DNA of 64,000 bases from Diphasiastrum complanatum (taxonomy: Eukaryota > Streptophyta > Lycopodiopsida > Lycopodiales > Lycopodiaceae). Shown in pieces: positions 35,586 through 45,735 of the stretch (position 1 is the first letter of the stretch; each line of letters starts with the position of its first letter). The notes under the pieces were generated by a model, which did no database searches, had not been told where the DNA came from, and saw only the letters and a program-made list of their open reading frames with translations. The translations under genes and the position numbers were made by a program. The stretch covers positions 30,566,149 to 30,630,148 of the forward strand of contig CM055100.1 of NCBI GenBank assembly GCA_029204225.1, written 5' to 3'.

Positions 35586-36180
35586 GTTTTCTTTTTAGAC
35601 GTGAATTTCATCTTTGAGAAGATCTGATTTCTATGCCTTACCATGATTTCAAAGAGAAAAAAGAATTATGTTCAAAATGGCCTTTGAAAGAAGTCAAATG
35701 GCCCTAAATTAGCGATTTCACGTAAAGAATCATTGGACCAATTCAGAGGTATCAATTAAGTTACGACATGATATCCATGTCAAAAAGATAAATTATTTGG
35801 TATGTGAAAGGCTAATGAAAGTGATGTAGTCTTAGTTTGAATGTGAAGGGGACACAAAAGTGGGTTGAAAATTCATAGGCAATTTTCAAATTTGAAATGC
35901 ACATGCCTGCAAGTCTATGTCCCAACTAGAGCCCTAGTTGTTGTCCTATTGGAACCTAGTCAATGAATATCCTAGTTTTGCCTTACAAAGTACCTACAAA
36001 AGTCTATGGATGATGGAACCTAGATTTAGCCCTTAACTCTTGCTCACCCTATGTGGTAACCCAAGGTTAATGTGCCATGTAGGATTGATTAGCACTAAAC
36101 TAATTATGATTAACAAACTTGTTTAGGCAAGGAAGAGATCCTGTTTGACCAAAAAGGGCCCTAATAGGCTCCAATCCTAA
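35586..36180. other. No gene seen
   Basis: AT-rich DNA between the foldback region and the first zinc knuckle of the chromovirus. The element's 5' LTR and most of gag should lie here but are absent, so the element is truncated on this side. Confidence 0.45.
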
Positions 36181-36850
36181 TGTCTGGTGCACTAAGTGCG
36201 GTTCTTCAGGCCACATCAATAACGAGTGCAAGGTAAAACAAGTATCTTATGTGGAAAGTGCATCAAGAGATGTTTTATATGTTTATGAAGAAGATCTAGA
36301 GGAGCATTAATGTCATTATATACAAGGTCCACCTACTGGCCCAACTGTGCAATCAAAGCCGAAGTTTGCACTGAAACTATTCGTAATTGTTCAGACTATA
36401 AGTCAAACCGCCGCCAAAGCGAGTTACGGGTAGTTGCTATAACTGTGGTGCTCAAGGCAACTATTCACCTAGCTGCCCGAAACCATGCCGACCAATCGGC
36501 TATGTTCCAGCTTTATGTTCAAATTGTTCGGGAGAAGGACATATTGTTGCAGATTGTCGACGACACGCACACTGTAACTCGCAAAGAGCAGCAAAAGCCC
36601 GAAGTCAAGGAAAAGGGCAAGGAGCGAGTGATCGACGAAGCTTCCCCTTCGAGGAAGAAAAAGAAGCATCCTCGATTGGAGAGAGCGGACTTTGATAAGG
36701 CCAAAAGTGACGGGTTGTGTTTCTCCTGTATAAAGAAGGGGCACATTTCCAAGGACTGCCCGAAGAGACGAAAGAAGGGTGGCCCCTCCTTTAAGACACC
36801 ATGTAATTCTTCTATTTCTTGCGTTGATGTATCTTTTAAAGATGAAACAT
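36181..36850 (+). pseudogene. Chromovirus gag, C-terminal part with several zinc knuckles
   Basis: Four CCHC-like knuckles are readable across two frame changes: CTKCGSSGHINNEC (about 36190), CYNCGAQGNYSPSC (about 36435, H changed to Y), CSNCSGEGHIVADC (about 36511) and CFSCIKKGHISKDC (36718). Between the third and fourth is a basic stretch, RKKKKHPRLERADFDKAKSD. The open frame from 36310 covers only the fourth knuckle correctly; its first half is a shifted frame. Knuckles bind the element RNA in the particle. Most plant gypsy gags have one or two, so four is unusual, unless the first belongs to another element. Confidence 0.7.
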
Positions 36851-36939
36851 TTTGTATGAATTGTTGTTTTAATATTGCAGTGTTTGGACCTCACGACCTC
36901 ATTTGTATGAGTGGGTTCGTAGGTAGCATGTGAGCGTTT

Positions 36940-37355
36940 TTTTTTTTATGACGGTTCTACGCATAATTTTATCAATGCTAAGTTGGTGCAAAAGCTGCAG
37001 TTGGCAACCACACCAAGTGACCACAAGTACGTGAATAGGATGGTGGCTGGTGGAGAGCAACAGGTCTGGGACCACTTTGTCTCCCACGTGCCGTTGAGGA
37101 TTCAAAACTATGCAGAGAGTTTATCTTTTCATGTTATGAATCTTGATAAGGTGGATTTAATCCTAGGTAAAGAGTGGTTTTATGCTAGGAATGAGTCTTT
37201 AAAGAAAGATTATGTATCTCATAGTATTTCTTTCTTGCATAATGACTCGTTGGTTTGTCTTAAAGGCGATGAGTCCGATCTACCTTTTGTAACTGCTCAT
37301 GAGCGAATCAATGTATTTTGGATTCTGACTATCATTCATACTTATGTTTCCTGAA
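36940..37355 (+). pseudogene. Chromovirus aspartic protease
   Basis: Starts FYDGSTHNFINAKLVQKLQL, where the usual active site is D-S/G-G-A/S-T-H-N-F-I; here one residue of the loop is missing, so the active site is probably defective. It continues with VAGGEQQVWDHFVSHVPLRI and NLDKVDLILGKEWF, the flap-distal and ILGxxWL-like motifs of retropepsins, in their usual order and spacing. The protease would cut the Gag-Pol polyprotein. A spacer block to 37700 (LEGKIFKKLREEYRYIPNQL across a stop and frame change) leads to RT. Confidence 0.75.
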
Positions 37356-37689
37356 AGATGAATCATACATAGATGCTTTTAGTAATCATAATTTCAATGT
37401 TAATGTATCGTCTTTTCCTAAAGCATTGTCTTTTTCTAATGATAATTTAGAATCTTCGCTTGAGGGCAAAATCTTTAAGAAACTTAGGGAAGAATATAGA
37501 TATATTCCCTAACCAGTTGCCTGAGGGTCTTTCCCCCTCACGGGGAGTAGACCATCACATAGATCTTCTTCCCGACAGCTCTCCTATATCGCTTTTTCCT
37601 TACAGGATGAGCCCGAAGGAAGAAGATGAAGGTGCTAGTCAACTTAAGAAGCTTTTACGTAAGGCCATATAAGGCCTAGTAAATCCCCT

Positions 37690-38515
37690 TGGGGAGCTCC
37701 TATATTGCTAACCGGCAAGAAAGACAACGGTATTCGTCTTTGTGTCAATTACAAAATGCTTAATAGAATGACAATTAAGAACCGTTATCCCTTACCTCGG
37801 ATGGACGACTTAATGGACCGATTGAATGGTGCTAAGTATTTCACCAAATTGGACCTTAGGTCGGGGTACCATCAAATTAGAATACATGAGGGAGATGTTT
37901 CCAAAACTGGTTTTTGTTCTAGGTATGGCCATTACGAATTTTTGATTTTACCCTTTTGTCTTACTATTGCCCCAACAATCTTCCAATAGATGAAGAACGA
38001 TATTCTTCGTCCATATCTATGGAAGTTTCTCATGGTATTTCTAGATGACATACTAATTTACAATAAGACTCTTGAGGAGCATGAGACGTATTTGCGTACA
38101 GTCTTAGATAATCTAAGGCAGACAAAGCTTTATGCTAAGGAGTCTAAGTGTGAGTTCTTTCAAACAAGACTCAAATATTTGGGGCATATCGTTTCTGATC
38201 GAGATCTAGAGATCGATTACGATAAGGTCCAAAAAGTTCGTAATTGGCCTAATCTGAAAAGCATTAGGGAAGTAAAATCTTTTTTGGGCTTCACAGGATT
38301 TTTTCATAAATTCATTAAAGACTATGTTTTAATTGCATTGCCTCTAACGAATCTTCTTAAGGGAGTGAAGAAAGCCAAACGAAAAACTAAAAAGAGTAAT
38401 AAGAAGAAGACCGGAAGGCGTTCAAAAATGAGTCCACCTGTTGTCTGGACTGATGAACTTAATCAAAACTTTGAAGCTTTGAAGATGTTAAGGTCTACAG
38501 CCCCCTACCTTACAC
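37690..38515 (+). pseudogene. Chromovirus reverse transcriptase
   Basis: Fingers and palm motifs are in order: [57 protein letters not shown], then a stop at 37987 and the block FLDDILIYNKTLEEH holding the catalytic DD. It goes on through YAKESKCEFFQTRLKYLGHI and EVKSFLGFTGFFHKFIKDYV. Apart from the single stop the domain is continuous over about 270 codons. A lysine-rich insert (KKAKRKTKKSNKKK) lies between RT and RNase H. The enzyme would copy element RNA to DNA. Confidence 0.92.
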
Positions 38516-38518
38516 ATA

Positions 38519-39001
38519 GTGGACCCTAGCAGATCTTTCCAGGTGGAAACAGATGCTAGTGAATATGCGGTGGGTGCAGTCCTTTACCAGGATGGTAGAC
38601 CTGTGGCTTTCGAGAGCAAGAAGTTGGACCCAGCTCAAAGTAGATATTCTACTTATGAGAAGGAACTTTTTGTTGTCATCCATGCGTTAAAGATATGGAG
38701 ACATTATTTGTACAAATCTGAATTCATGGTTATGATAGATCATGAGTCTCTTAAGTATATCTGTGATGCCTCAGACCTTAGGGGTCGTAAGGCCCGTTGG
38801 TCGGAACTCATTCAAGAGTTCAAATTCAACATTAAGTTTTGTCGACGTGCGTCGAATTGTGTCGCTGATGCTTTGAGCCGGCTTGGAGAAGTTAATCAGT
38901 TATGCTTTGCTGAGTTCCAATCCGAGTTGTATCTTTCTCTACAAGATCTTTGTCGGACCGATGAGTTTTTTGGTCGTATTTGGCAAGAAGTTCTGGCATG
39001 A
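38519..39001 (+). pseudogene. Chromovirus RNase H
   Basis: An open block of 160 codons: VETDASEYAVGAVLYQDGRP, VAFESKKLDPAQSRYSTYEK, ELFVVIHALKIWRHYL, DHESLKYI, and ASNCVADALSR. The catalytic D of TDAS, E of EKEL and D of VMIDH and VADALSR are all present, so this domain looks chemically intact. It overlaps the end of the RT block by a few bases in another frame, which marks a small frameshift. Confidence 0.92.
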
Positions 39002-39010
39002 AGTTCTATA

Positions 39011-40018
39011 GTGAGAAATAATCTTGGAAAACTGGATTCCAAGAAATCTTGCAAAGAGAAAATACTTGATGATTATTCCATTCGAAATGGTTTGCTTTTC
39101 CGTAGAGGAAAAGTCTGTGTGCTAGATATCGCGGACATTAGGGCCCAAATCCTGCACGAGTCCCATGATAGCCCCAGCGTGGAACACCCTGCTATACAGA
39201 GGACACTTGACCTTGTCAAGAGAAAATTTTATAGGTCAAAAATGAAAGGTCATGTCGAGGCATATGTTCAAAAGTGTGAACAGTGCCAAGTAAATAAAAC
39301 AGAAAGACTCAAAGTAGTTGGTCTATTATTCCCAGCAAGAAATGAGAAATTATTTGTGGTCGGACTTCCCAAGTCTGGGAAGGGTCATGATGCTATTTGG
39401 GTAGTAGTTGACAGGCTAACCAAAATGGCGCAGTTTATTCCAACAAAAATTATTGTCAAAGCTTTTGAACTTTCTCAACTCTTCGTTGAAAAGTTGTTCA
39501 AGTTGTATGGTTTGCCGAATGATATTGTTAGTGATCGTGATTCCAAGTTCACTGGCAAGTTTTGGTAGGCGGTCTTTGAAATACTGGAAACTACCTTAAG
39601 TCTATCATCTATGAATCACCCATAAACTGATGGTCAGATCGAACGTGTCAACCAGTCGATGAAAGATATGTTTCGTGCATATGTTTCCAGGTGACAATTA
39701 GATTGAGAAAAGTATCTCCCAATGGTTGAGTTCACATACAACAGTATGAAGCATTCTGCCACTGGTTTTAGTCCTTTTATGCTCTTGTACGGCTTTCAGC
39801 CTTGTTCCGCTATCTCCGTTGGACTCAAAAGTCTCAAGGTTCAGGCTGCAGCAGATTTCTTGCATGATATGCACGAAATGTTGCAAGTGGCTAGGGAAAG
39901 CATTAGATCGGCTCAAGATGAAGCCCAATTCTATGCCAACCGAAGCCGCACTCCTCGAGAATTTGAGATCAGTGATTGGGTGTATCTTAGAATCCCAAAA
40001 GACACTAAGACACTTTGA
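39011..40018 (+). pseudogene. Chromovirus integrase
   Basis: The zinc domain reads HESHDSPSVEHPAIQRTLDL and later KCEQCQVNK (HHCC). In the core the stretch GLPKSGKGHDAIWVVVDRLT is normal, but the preceding SMDF block with the first catalytic D is replaced by NEKLFVV, so the triad is incomplete. The second D (IVSDRDSKFTGKFW) is followed by a stop at 39566, and the E block survives as DGQIERVNQSM. A further stop near 39692 precedes LPMVEFTYNSMKHSATGFSP and the C-terminal region to 40018. It would insert the cDNA; the lost D and stops make this copy inactive. Confidence 0.88.
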
Positions 40019-40084
40019 ACGGAAAAATGTCCGAAGTTATCTCCACGTTTTGGCCGTCCTTTCAAAGTTCTTAACAAGATTGGT

Positions 40085-40390
40085 AAGGCTGCTTATAGAC
40101 TAGAACTCCCTGTTGGAACTAAGGTTCATCATGTATTCCATGTTAGTCATTTAAAGGAACGACTTGGTGGAAAAGATGACCTAATTCCCACAGATGATCT
40201 AGTGCTATTGGAGGATTTGACTGCTTTTGTATCCCATAAACCGGAAAGGATCATGGATACTCAACGACATCAGCTAAGAAATCATTTGATTTCTGAACAT
40301 CTGATTTGTTGGAAAAGAAAGTCAGATGATGAGGACACTTGGGAGAAGGAGGATGATTTAAGACTTAGATTCCCTGGTTTCTTCCCATAG
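40085..40390 (+). pseudogene. Integrase C-terminal end with chromodomain
   Basis: After a frame change the sequence reads HHVFHVSHLKERLGG, the usual block before the chromodomain, then PERIMDTQRHQLRNHLISEH and LICWKRKSDDEDTWEKEDDL. The last has the chromodomain core in which a tryptophan (W of ICWK) is followed by an acidic patch and another tryptophan (TWE). Chromodomains in these elements are thought to steer insertion to marked chromatin. It ends at a stop at 40390, 12 bases before the polypurine tract. Confidence 0.85.
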
Positions 40391-40402
40391 AAAGAAATTT
40401 TT

Positions 40403-40424
40403 ATGGGGGGGGAGGGGGGGGGAA
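40403..40424 (+). promoter_or_regulatory. Polypurine tract of the chromovirus
   Basis: A G-rich purine run (g8-a-g8-aa) directly before the 3' LTR start at 40425. Confidence 0.88.
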
Positions 40425-40986
40425 TGTTATGTACCATAACGGTACGCCCTTCAGTGACGGCCTCGCAAGGGGCATGACGCAGGTCTGGCGTTATCGACAT
40501 GTATGGGTGCCACGTGTCACCATCCTAGGTGGTCATGTGTCGCCGACAGGACCGTGCTTGATGGGACCCATTGTGCTATGCCTATATAGTGGTGGGGTTT
40601 CTCTCTTTCCATTCACTCAATCTACCCGGGAGTTGGTGGATGGAGAGCATGTGCATGAGCCAGGATGTATCTCCAGGCCAAGAGCTATAAGCCAGGGAGA
40701 GCCGAGTGCGATGGCTGGTGGTATGGGATGCTAGTTATCGTAGGAGGCTTATGTCGATAGCTCCAGTACATGGGGGTGGGTCGGTTGTGACCCTATGGAT
40801 GGGCGGATATGGTGTGTTGTCACTGGTATGGGATGTGCGGAAACTTCAAGGTAGTCGAAGATCTTAGGGAGTTGTAACAGATTCCTTTCAAAAAAACGGT
40901 TTAATGAGATATAAACCATACGTAATCATCAATAAGCTTCTGAAACAAGGGAAATTTTTTGGTTTATCTTATGTCTTACCCGACAA
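40425..40986 (+). repeat. 3' LTR of the chromovirus
   Basis: Begins tgttatgtaccataacgg just after the polypurine tract. A TATA-like ctatatagt lies near 40580. The right end is less certain; a terminal acccgaca ending near 40986 gives TG...CA ends. Confidence 0.7.
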
Positions 40987-41290
40987 TATTGATAATCTAC
41001 TAGTGGGCAATTAGCTATCCCTTATGGGGAGCTAACTGCCCGCAAAGGGATTCACTAACTGCGGGACACATTAGAAGAGTTCAATATTTAAAAATGACCC
41101 TTTGTAAAGACGTTTTTTATTTTTTTTCAAGTTTTAAAGCTTTCTTTGGACCAATAGTAAAAGTACATGTGTTTTTTTATGTAACGTAAAAATCTCCCCA
41201 GAATTTTGGGGCAATTCTTTTTTAAACGAACATTTAACATAGAGAAGGAAAAAAAAATTAACATTAAAAATACTAAAAGAATGAAAAAAA

Positions 41291-41293
<3 letters not shown>
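40987..41293. other. No gene seen
   Basis: Short AT-rich interval between LTR and palindrome; nothing recognised. Confidence 0.5.
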
Positions 41294-41352
<59 letters not shown>

Positions 41353-41480
41353 GGGGGTTGCCCATCCTTGGGAAAAGAGAGAGATAGGGAGGTGTGCCCA
41401 CCCTTGGGAAAGGGGCCCCCTTTCCCAAGGGTGGGCACACCTCCCTATCTCTCTCTTTTCCCAAGGATGGGCAACCCCCC

Positions 41481-41542
<62 letters not shown>
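41294..41542. repeat. Long near-perfect palindrome with (GA)n/(CT)n outer arms
   Basis: Symmetric about base 41416. From 41342 to 41490 every base checked pairs: 16 G at 41342-41357 opposite C at 41475-41490, and the 43-bp unique arm 41358-41400 is the exact reverse complement of 41432-41474. The inner ends are gggaaagggg and cccctttccc. With a one-base slip the arms extend through (GA)n at 41294-41341 and (CT)n at 41491-41542, so each arm is about 124 bp. A third copy of the unique arm, in direct orientation, follows at 41546-41590. Long open frames across it on both strands are artefacts. Confidence 0.95.
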
Positions 41543-41544
<2 letters not shown>

Positions 41545-41622
41545 CATGCCCACACCTCCCTATCTCTCTCTTTTCCCAAGGGTGGGCAAACACACACACA
41601 CACTCTCTCTCTCTCTCTCTCT

Positions 41623-42317
41623 ACGTGGCTTGCCCTGTGGCAGTGTGTGATAGGCTTAGCAGATAGCAGACCACGTAGGCAGAGTCTGGTTGGCTTGCCA
41701 ACCTATGATGGGCCTACGTGGCTTGCCACATGGCTAACCCCAAGCCTGCATGATTTTCCACGTGGCAGCCATACGTGATTGCCACATGGCAGCCTATGAA
41801 AGGCTTGGTAGATAGCAGGCCTATGTGGCCAGTTACACAAGCCTATGGTAGGCCATGTGGCAAGCCACACAAGCCTACGAAAGGCATATGTGGCTTGCCA
41901 CATGGCAGCTTTTGAGCCCCACCTCTTTCTCTCTCTAGGTCCACTTAGGCCTATGTGGCAAAGCCTGGTTGGCTTGCCACACAAGCCTATGTTAGACCTA
42001 CATGGTTTGCCACATGACAAACCCTTAGCTTGCAAGACTTGCCACGTGGTAGACCTACGTGGCTTTCCACGTGGCAGCCTACGACAAGGTTGGCAGATAG
42101 TAGATTTATGACATGCCTATGTGGCTTGCTACACAAGCCTATGGTAGTCCTAGGTGACTTACGACATGAGAAGTATCACCCTCCATAATTTTCTAGGTGG
42201 CAGGCCTACGTGGCTTGCCACGTGGTAGCTTGCAAGCCTCACCTCTTTCTCTCTCTATGTCCACTCAAGCCTACGTGGCAAAGCCTGGTTGGCTTGCCAC
42301 TCAAGCCTATGGCAAGC
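41623..42317. repeat. Array of short cctacgtggcttgcca-type repeats
   Basis: Variants of cctacgtggcttgcca and ccacgtggcag recur more than a dozen times in both orientations over 700 bp. A larger unit of 320 bp is also visible: cacctctttctctctct with flanking sequence at 41920 and again at 42240. Many copies hold an ACGT core (acgtggc, cacgtgg), the core of plant G-box and ABRE sites, but in a repeat array this is more likely incidental. No coding frame is supported. Confidence 0.75.
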
Positions 42318-43225
42318 TGTTGTAAAGCTGGCTCAGGTGCACCCAACGTGCCCTGTAAGACTCTAAGGGGTGATTCTCCCTAAGGTCCCAGAGCAAGTTA
42401 GAACGTCAAGGACTGAGCCTCCGACTTGTGGTGAGCCAGTCAAGTAGTCACAAGTCATGAGCTAGCTTTGGAGCTCGAGTCATGGCCTAGTCAGGAAGCA
42501 AGTTGATTCTGCCGCCGGGACGGCTCCTGGGACCCATGTCCGGGAGCTAGACTGATTCTGCCAGGCTTAATCAGCAAAATAAAAACCAAGTCCTAAAAGC
42601 GTGCTTTACCAGAAAGCACTATATTTCAGGACAGAGGGGGTGTGCCGAATCACAGTAGAACTATAGGGGGAGTCCGATAGACAGAAACTTGGGCAGCTCA
42701 ACAAGCGCCAGGAATCCAGTCGCCAGGTCTCAGCTCCCTCTACTAGCACGAGCCAGGCACAATGCCCAGCACGTGTTGGTGGCTCCGAGACCGATCAGTC
42801 TATGTATGAATGTAACCTCTTCCAAATCTAATAAAGTTGATCCTTGGGGATGATTACCATTTCGTTTTTGCCTCCGGGACTGGTCCAAGTGGAAGGACCC
42901 CTACTACAACCTTTTTGCGTCGCCGGCGCCTAAGGGTCCACGTCACCGACATGTGGCTTGCCGCTATACCAATTGGTCTGTTTGGCGACCACTATGCCTT
43001 GGGTTTCATGTGTGGCTTGTCTCTGTCTTTGTTTACCTTTTGGGGACGGATTCTGAGTTGGCTTTTGGGTTGGTTGGGATTCCAGTTTTCTTAAGTCTGA
43101 ATGGTTAAGCTTGTTACGTTTCTGAGTTGGCTTTTACGTAAGTGCATGATGGATGAATGTTAGACTTAAGCGCGTGTTGGGGAAACCGCTCAAGTCCTAG
43201 TGCCCTTTGAGGCGCCGGTGCAACA
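42318..43225 (+). repeat. Ty3/gypsy LTR, 908 bp
   Basis: Begins tgttgtaa and ends tgcaaca, with TG...CA ends and a TGTTG/CAACA inverted pair. An aataaa lies near 42829. A primer-binding site follows after two bases. Confidence 0.85.
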
Positions 43226-43227
43226 TG

Positions 43228-43240
43228 TGGTATCAGAGCC
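43228..43240 (+). promoter_or_regulatory. Primer-binding site (initiator tRNA-Met type)
   Basis: tggtatcagagcc two bases after the LTR end. Confidence 0.88.
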
Positions 43241-43299
43241 GACCAGCCGATTAGCTACGCAAGTCTCACAGGGATGGCCACGTTTTGGGATTTGTCAGG

Positions 43300-43715
43300 A
43301 CAACCGTTGCGCAAGGTGTTGCCCACAGTGTAAGCACGGGTGCGTCCACGGTCGAGGTGGTCGACAGAACGGGGGACTTGATGAGGCAAGGTGCTGCCCT
43401 TGAGGTGTAAGCACGGTCAGTTCCCGCGGTTCGGGCCTGGCGCCGTCTGTACGTAGGACAAATGAGGCAATGTGCTGCTATTAGGTTGGTGAAAGCACGG
43501 TCTGTGCCTTGTGGGGTGCGGGCTGACATATTCGAACTGTACGGGTTAACCATTGATACAGAGATGCTGTTCGAATTCGGGTGTAAAGCACGGGTGGTTA
43601 GCTGCCGGTGCGGGATAGCTGCCGATTGTTTAGCTATAAGGGCTATTGACCAAAAAGTGGTGGGGCGTGACTGAGGCAATGTGTTGCTTAATGGTGAAAG
43701 CACGGATGGTTGGAT
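43300..43715 (+). repeat. Repeated gcaaggtgttgc...gtgtaagcacgg motif in the leader
   Basis: A motif pairing ggcaatgtgctgc with gtgaaagcacgg a few bases later occurs near 43310, 43387, 43466 and 43674, with the second half alone near 43580. Spacing is about 78-80 bp for the first three. The array lies between primer-binding site and protease, where a gag start is expected, but no gag frame could be read. Confidence 0.65.
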
Positions 43716-43939
43716 GGATGTTTCCCCGTGGGCTAATTCTGTGATAGATTTGAGTGGGCGCAACTAGGCAAAGGTCCTACGTCCGGTCTCAAGGGGAATG
43801 TGGCTTGAGAGGGATCCTCTGTGTTTGCTTTGGTTGGTATGTTCGTTTGTGGTGTGCTTGTTTGGACTTGAATAACCCCTGGTTGCTTAACTTCTTCCAG
43901 GTGATCTGATCTAGTTGGGAGTTGAAGGAGGAGTTTACA

Positions 43940-44160
43940 TTTGTGGGTGGACGACATACAAGTATGGAAAGGAGCTTCCATGGGACAACCCCCAAGATTG
44001 GTTCAAGATTATTATTCCTATCCGGAAAGATCGCGGGGAGGAAGTCAGATTTCATGATCGACTCCGGAGCTTCACATAACTATATTTCAAGGAGCGTAGT
44101 GGAACAGCTTGCCGACCAAAAATGTAACATCAACGCTCAAGGTAGAAATAGCAAAGGGAG
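43940..44160 (+). pseudogene. Ty3/gypsy aspartic protease fragment
   Basis: Within the open frame 43922-44224 the block GKIAGRKSDFMIDSGASHNY, ISRSVVEQLADQKC is the start of a gypsy retropepsin: hydrophobic strand, the D-S-G-A-S active site, then the helix with N-Y-I-S. After about 44160 the similarity ends and an unrelated sequence begins, so the domain is cut before the flap. LTR, PBS and protease are in one orientation and form the left end of one element. Confidence 0.82.
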
Positions 44161-45504
44161 CACTGGACGCAGACAAAGCAACATTGAACATCCGGAGTTT
44201 CCCATAGGTTCTTCAATGATTTAAAGATGTCCACAGAGAGTCTTCATTTCATACATCAGATTTGAAAGATAACCACACATTATTTTCTCCACACACAACA
44301 CTATAACATAGGAGCCGTCAGGGCTGAATTATGCCATTTCATCTTTGACTGATCACATCAGTACCCCATGAGATGCATGCCATCAAGCTTTCTCTGCAGC
44401 CTCAAGCAAGACCTTCACATAGATTGGTACTAGAGTCATCGTTGAGCACAAGGATTGCACACATGGTATTGTTTTTCACCACAAAACTTGCAAAAGAGAT
44501 AGATTCCACTCTGAGACAAGGACCGATGTCTTCGCATGCCTCCAAACACTCTCAGAGTAGGCAGAAAATGCATCTGCAAAACAATGATCTTTACACATGC
44601 ACAATAACCAGTTGTAGCACAACACTTTCAAAGAAACTCTTCTTTCACATCACTATGGCCTTCCCATCACATCAGCGTTCAAGAAAATCATCGCATTTAG
44701 TGAAAGAACCATCAATACGTTCATGAAAGAACCATCAATCTGCCTAGCAGAATCCACCAAAGCCATACGCTCCGATACCACGTTTCAATGAACATGATCA
44801 AGACAGCGACTAGCAAATGCGCTCGCCTTCACAGAAGTTTACTCCTAATCGCATGCGTTCTCTCATAGTATGCAAAAAAATCATCTACGAAACAATGACC
44901 GTCATGCATAGCCTTCAAAGAAAGCCCTCTTGCACGTCAATGATTGGCTTCAGTTTAGCAAACAATGAGATAGATAGTCAGACAAATAGACAGCACTAAT
45001 TGCTACATAATCGTTGCAGAATCGCTAGAGAATGGCTCTAATACCATATTACATTTCAGATATCAACGCATCAGACAGAAGAGAGATAACAGAGATAGCT
45101 TAGCGGATTGAGAGAGAGAGAGAGAGTGTGTGTAACTAAATGCAACAAGTATTGAATGATTATGAATGCATGGGCAAAAGCCCATTACAAAGAGAACAAG
45201 AACGATGGATGGCGTCGCTTCATGAAACATCATCTACTAAACCACACAAAACTAACTTGACCATAACTATGGGCCTGGGTCCGCTAATAATCACGCATGT
45301 CCATTGACATTATCAATCACGAACCGAATTACCTACCTAGAATGCCGCGCCTGTAGGTAATCTGTCGAGAAGAGTAGAATACACTAGACAGCTGCATGAA
45401 CACGAGTCAAGAGAGAGATAGAGACTGAGAAATCGAGAAGCAGAAGTCAGATTGATGGTAATGTAATGCCATGATTCACGATTATGATATCTGGGTTTGT
45501 AACT
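44161..45504. other. No gene seen; two inverted PBS-like sites
   Basis: No supported coding frame. On the minus strand tggtatcggagc (44769-44780) and tggtattagagcc (45034-45046) resemble copia primer-binding sites, which would put LTRs at higher coordinates, but no TG...CA ends could be matched. A (GA)7 run lies near 45114. Confidence 0.4.
45034..45046 (-). promoter_or_regulatory. Candidate inverted primer-binding site
   Basis: Minus strand tggtattagagcc differs by one base from the common copia site. Adjacent LTR ends were not found. Confidence 0.4.
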
Positions 45505-45672
45505 TTATTCATTATTTTTAACAACTTTATTCATTGTTTTTAACATTGCAGGCTTTTGCTTTTTAGCATCAGGCTTGGTTGAGCCTTGAGCTTTCTTTTT
45601 CTTTCTACTTTTCCAAGGCTGCAGTCTGTACTTAATTTTCTCAAATATCATTTTTTCAAAGGTGAGGACAAA
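45505..45672 (-). pseudogene. Exon-like fragment encoding a lysine-rich tail
   Basis: On the minus strand a good acceptor (caatgccag) is followed by a 55-codon open frame: FVLTFEKMIFEKIKYRLQPW, KSRKKKKAQGSTKPDAKKQK, then PAMLKTMNKVVKNNE and a stop at 45505. The composition (basic, no stop, splice acceptor in place) looks like the last exon of a host gene; I do not recognise which. No upstream exon is visible at higher coordinates, where degenerate repeats and then Helitron coding sequence lie. Position about 430 bp from Helitron coding DNA makes a gene fragment carried by a Helitron possible. A chance frame cannot be excluded. Confidence 0.3.
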
Positions 45673-45735
45673 CTGGCATTGATTATAAAAATAACAGATC
45701 CATTAGAATGGTTTTGCCTATTCTTTATTTAATCC

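Larger units (their letters stand above)
36181..40986 (+). mobile_element. Ty3/gypsy chromovirus, 5' truncated, decayed
   Basis: In natural order and on one strand: gag zinc knuckles, aspartic protease, RT, RNase H, HHCC integrase, chromodomain, polypurine tract and 3' LTR. The chromodomain at the integrase C-terminus places it in the chromovirus branch of Ty3/gypsy. Only a handful of stops and frameshifts separate long open blocks, so it is younger than most elements here. The 5' LTR, PBS and N-terminal gag are missing. Confidence 0.9.

Noticed and set aside
36310-36590. N-terminal half of the 207-codon frame as gag
   Set aside because: The zinc knuckles CYNCGAQGNYSPSC and CSNCSGEGHIVADC lie in another frame here, so this half is a shifted reading.
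41134-41778. Long open frames of 90-190 codons on both strands
   Set aside because: They translate the (GA)n, poly-G and (CT)n palindrome and the neighbouring repeats. Several overlap each other on opposite strands.
43266-43763. 165-codon minus-strand open frame
   Set aside because: Antisense to the repeated leader of a gypsy element, Thr/Ser-rich, with no recognisable domain.
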